A stretch of 64,000 bases of DNA from the NCBI RefSeq assembly GCF_023822005.2, contig NZ_CP098806.1:5020501-5084500 (forward strand). Reading direction: 5' to 3'. The DNA comes from Dyadobacter fanqingshengii (GTDB lineage Bacteria; Bacteroidota; Bacteroidia; Cytophagales; Spirosomataceae). This document shows positions 63,662 through 64,000 of this stretch, piece by piece. Position 1 is the stretch's first letter. Each line of letters opens with the position of its first letter. A program made the position numbers and the translations under genes. The notes beneath the pieces were generated by a model. The model had not been told where the DNA came from and did no database searches. It was given only the letters and a program-made list of their open reading frames with translations.

Positions 63662-64000
63662 CTGCGCGAAGTAGATTCCCGTACGATCAGCTCACCGGAA
63701 AGCACAACTTCCTCACCGGTAAAATTGGTCTTCTTAATGTGAGTAAGCAGCAATTCGCAGCTTTTTCGGCCAATTTCAAAAGCGGGCTCGGCCACAGTTG
63801 ATAATGTGGGAGAAATGATCTCACAAATCGGATCATTGGTAAAACCGATAACACCCACTTCCGCCCCGATCCGGATATTTTTACGCTTCAAGGCCACTAT
63901 TGCGCCAATCGCTTTCCGATCGTTCACAGCGAAAATAGCGTCGGGCCATTTCGGATTTTCTGTAAACAGTTGTGCAACATCCGATTCGCCGTCTTTTTGG
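63658..64000 (-). CDS. LacI-type transcriptional regulator, C-terminal part only
   Basis: The frame is open to the window edge, so only the last 113 codons are seen. The sequence WPDAIFAVNDRKAIGAIVALKRKNIRIGAEVGVIGFTNDPICEIISPTLSTVAEPAFEIGRKSCELLL is typical of the periplasmic-binding-like sugar domain of LacI/GalR regulators; the DNA-binding end is outside. A GTG at 63927 is internal, not a start. The stop overlaps that of the convergent AraC gene. Confidence 0.85.
   Translation of the reverse strand, partial: QKDGESDVAQLFTENPKWPDAIFAVNDRKAIGAIVALKRKNIRIGAEVGVIGFTNDPICEIISPTLSTVAEPAFEIGRKSCELLLTHIKKTNFTGEEVVLSGELIVRESTSRS

Overview
The window is a chromosomal stretch of a Bacteroidota bacterium, most likely Cytophagales (Spirosomaceae, Dyadobacter-like; the genus is a guess from gene content and protein style). 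Reasons: the division cluster runs murD-ftsW-murG-murC-ftsQ-ftsA-ftsZ with no ddl; an alternative complex III (ActABCDEF) replaces bc1 and is fused to an aa3 oxidase operon; a DUF3467 gene follows rpoC; start codons lack clear Shine-Dalgarno sequences; and several promoters fit the Bacteroidota TTTG-N19-TAnnTTTG consensus.

Layout. 1-8606: peptidoglycan precursor and divisome genes, all on +, closed by a perfect bidirectional terminator. 8647-12838: housekeeping and small genes (flavin reductase, accD, a radical SAM/SPASM protein, an NTF2-like secreted protein, smpB, an HNH protein). 13036-15018: rpsA and tRNA-Cys. 15280-31952: one long respiratory operon, actABCDEF, coxB, coxA, ctaA, ctaB, two subunit III genes, subunit IV, a SCO-like protein, DUF420 and a 93-residue membrane protein; quinol is oxidised by the Act complex, electrons pass through c-type hemes to CuA/aa3, and heme A is made by CtaB and CtaA. 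32085-38059: a GH106-type glycosidase, murI (convergent), then an ECF sigma factor, a probable membrane anti-sigma and an outer-membrane barrel protein. 38228-51850: tRNA-Tyr, tRNA-Gly, tRNA-Thr, a broken tRNA-Thr copy, tuf, tRNA-Trp, secE, nusG, rplKAJL, rpoBC. 51989-64000: accessory part with DUF3467, a two-gene molybdenum hydroxylase, a mutarotase-like secreted protein, kup, two small secreted low-complexity proteins, a DUF2158-like protein, an orphan, a YihY-type membrane protein, a PRISE-like reductase with divergent AraC regulator, and the end of a LacI-type regulator.

No CRISPR array, insertion sequence, prophage or obvious defence system was seen. The most unusual items are the degenerate tRNA-Thr copy carrying a 14-nt GC-rich insert with a NotI site, the structured spacers around rpoB (which starts at TTG) including a terminator-like hairpin between rpoB and rpoC, the repeat-dense intergenic region at 59154-59421, and two enzymes that keep their family fold but seem to lack one key residue (the SCO-like protein and the PRISE-like reductase).
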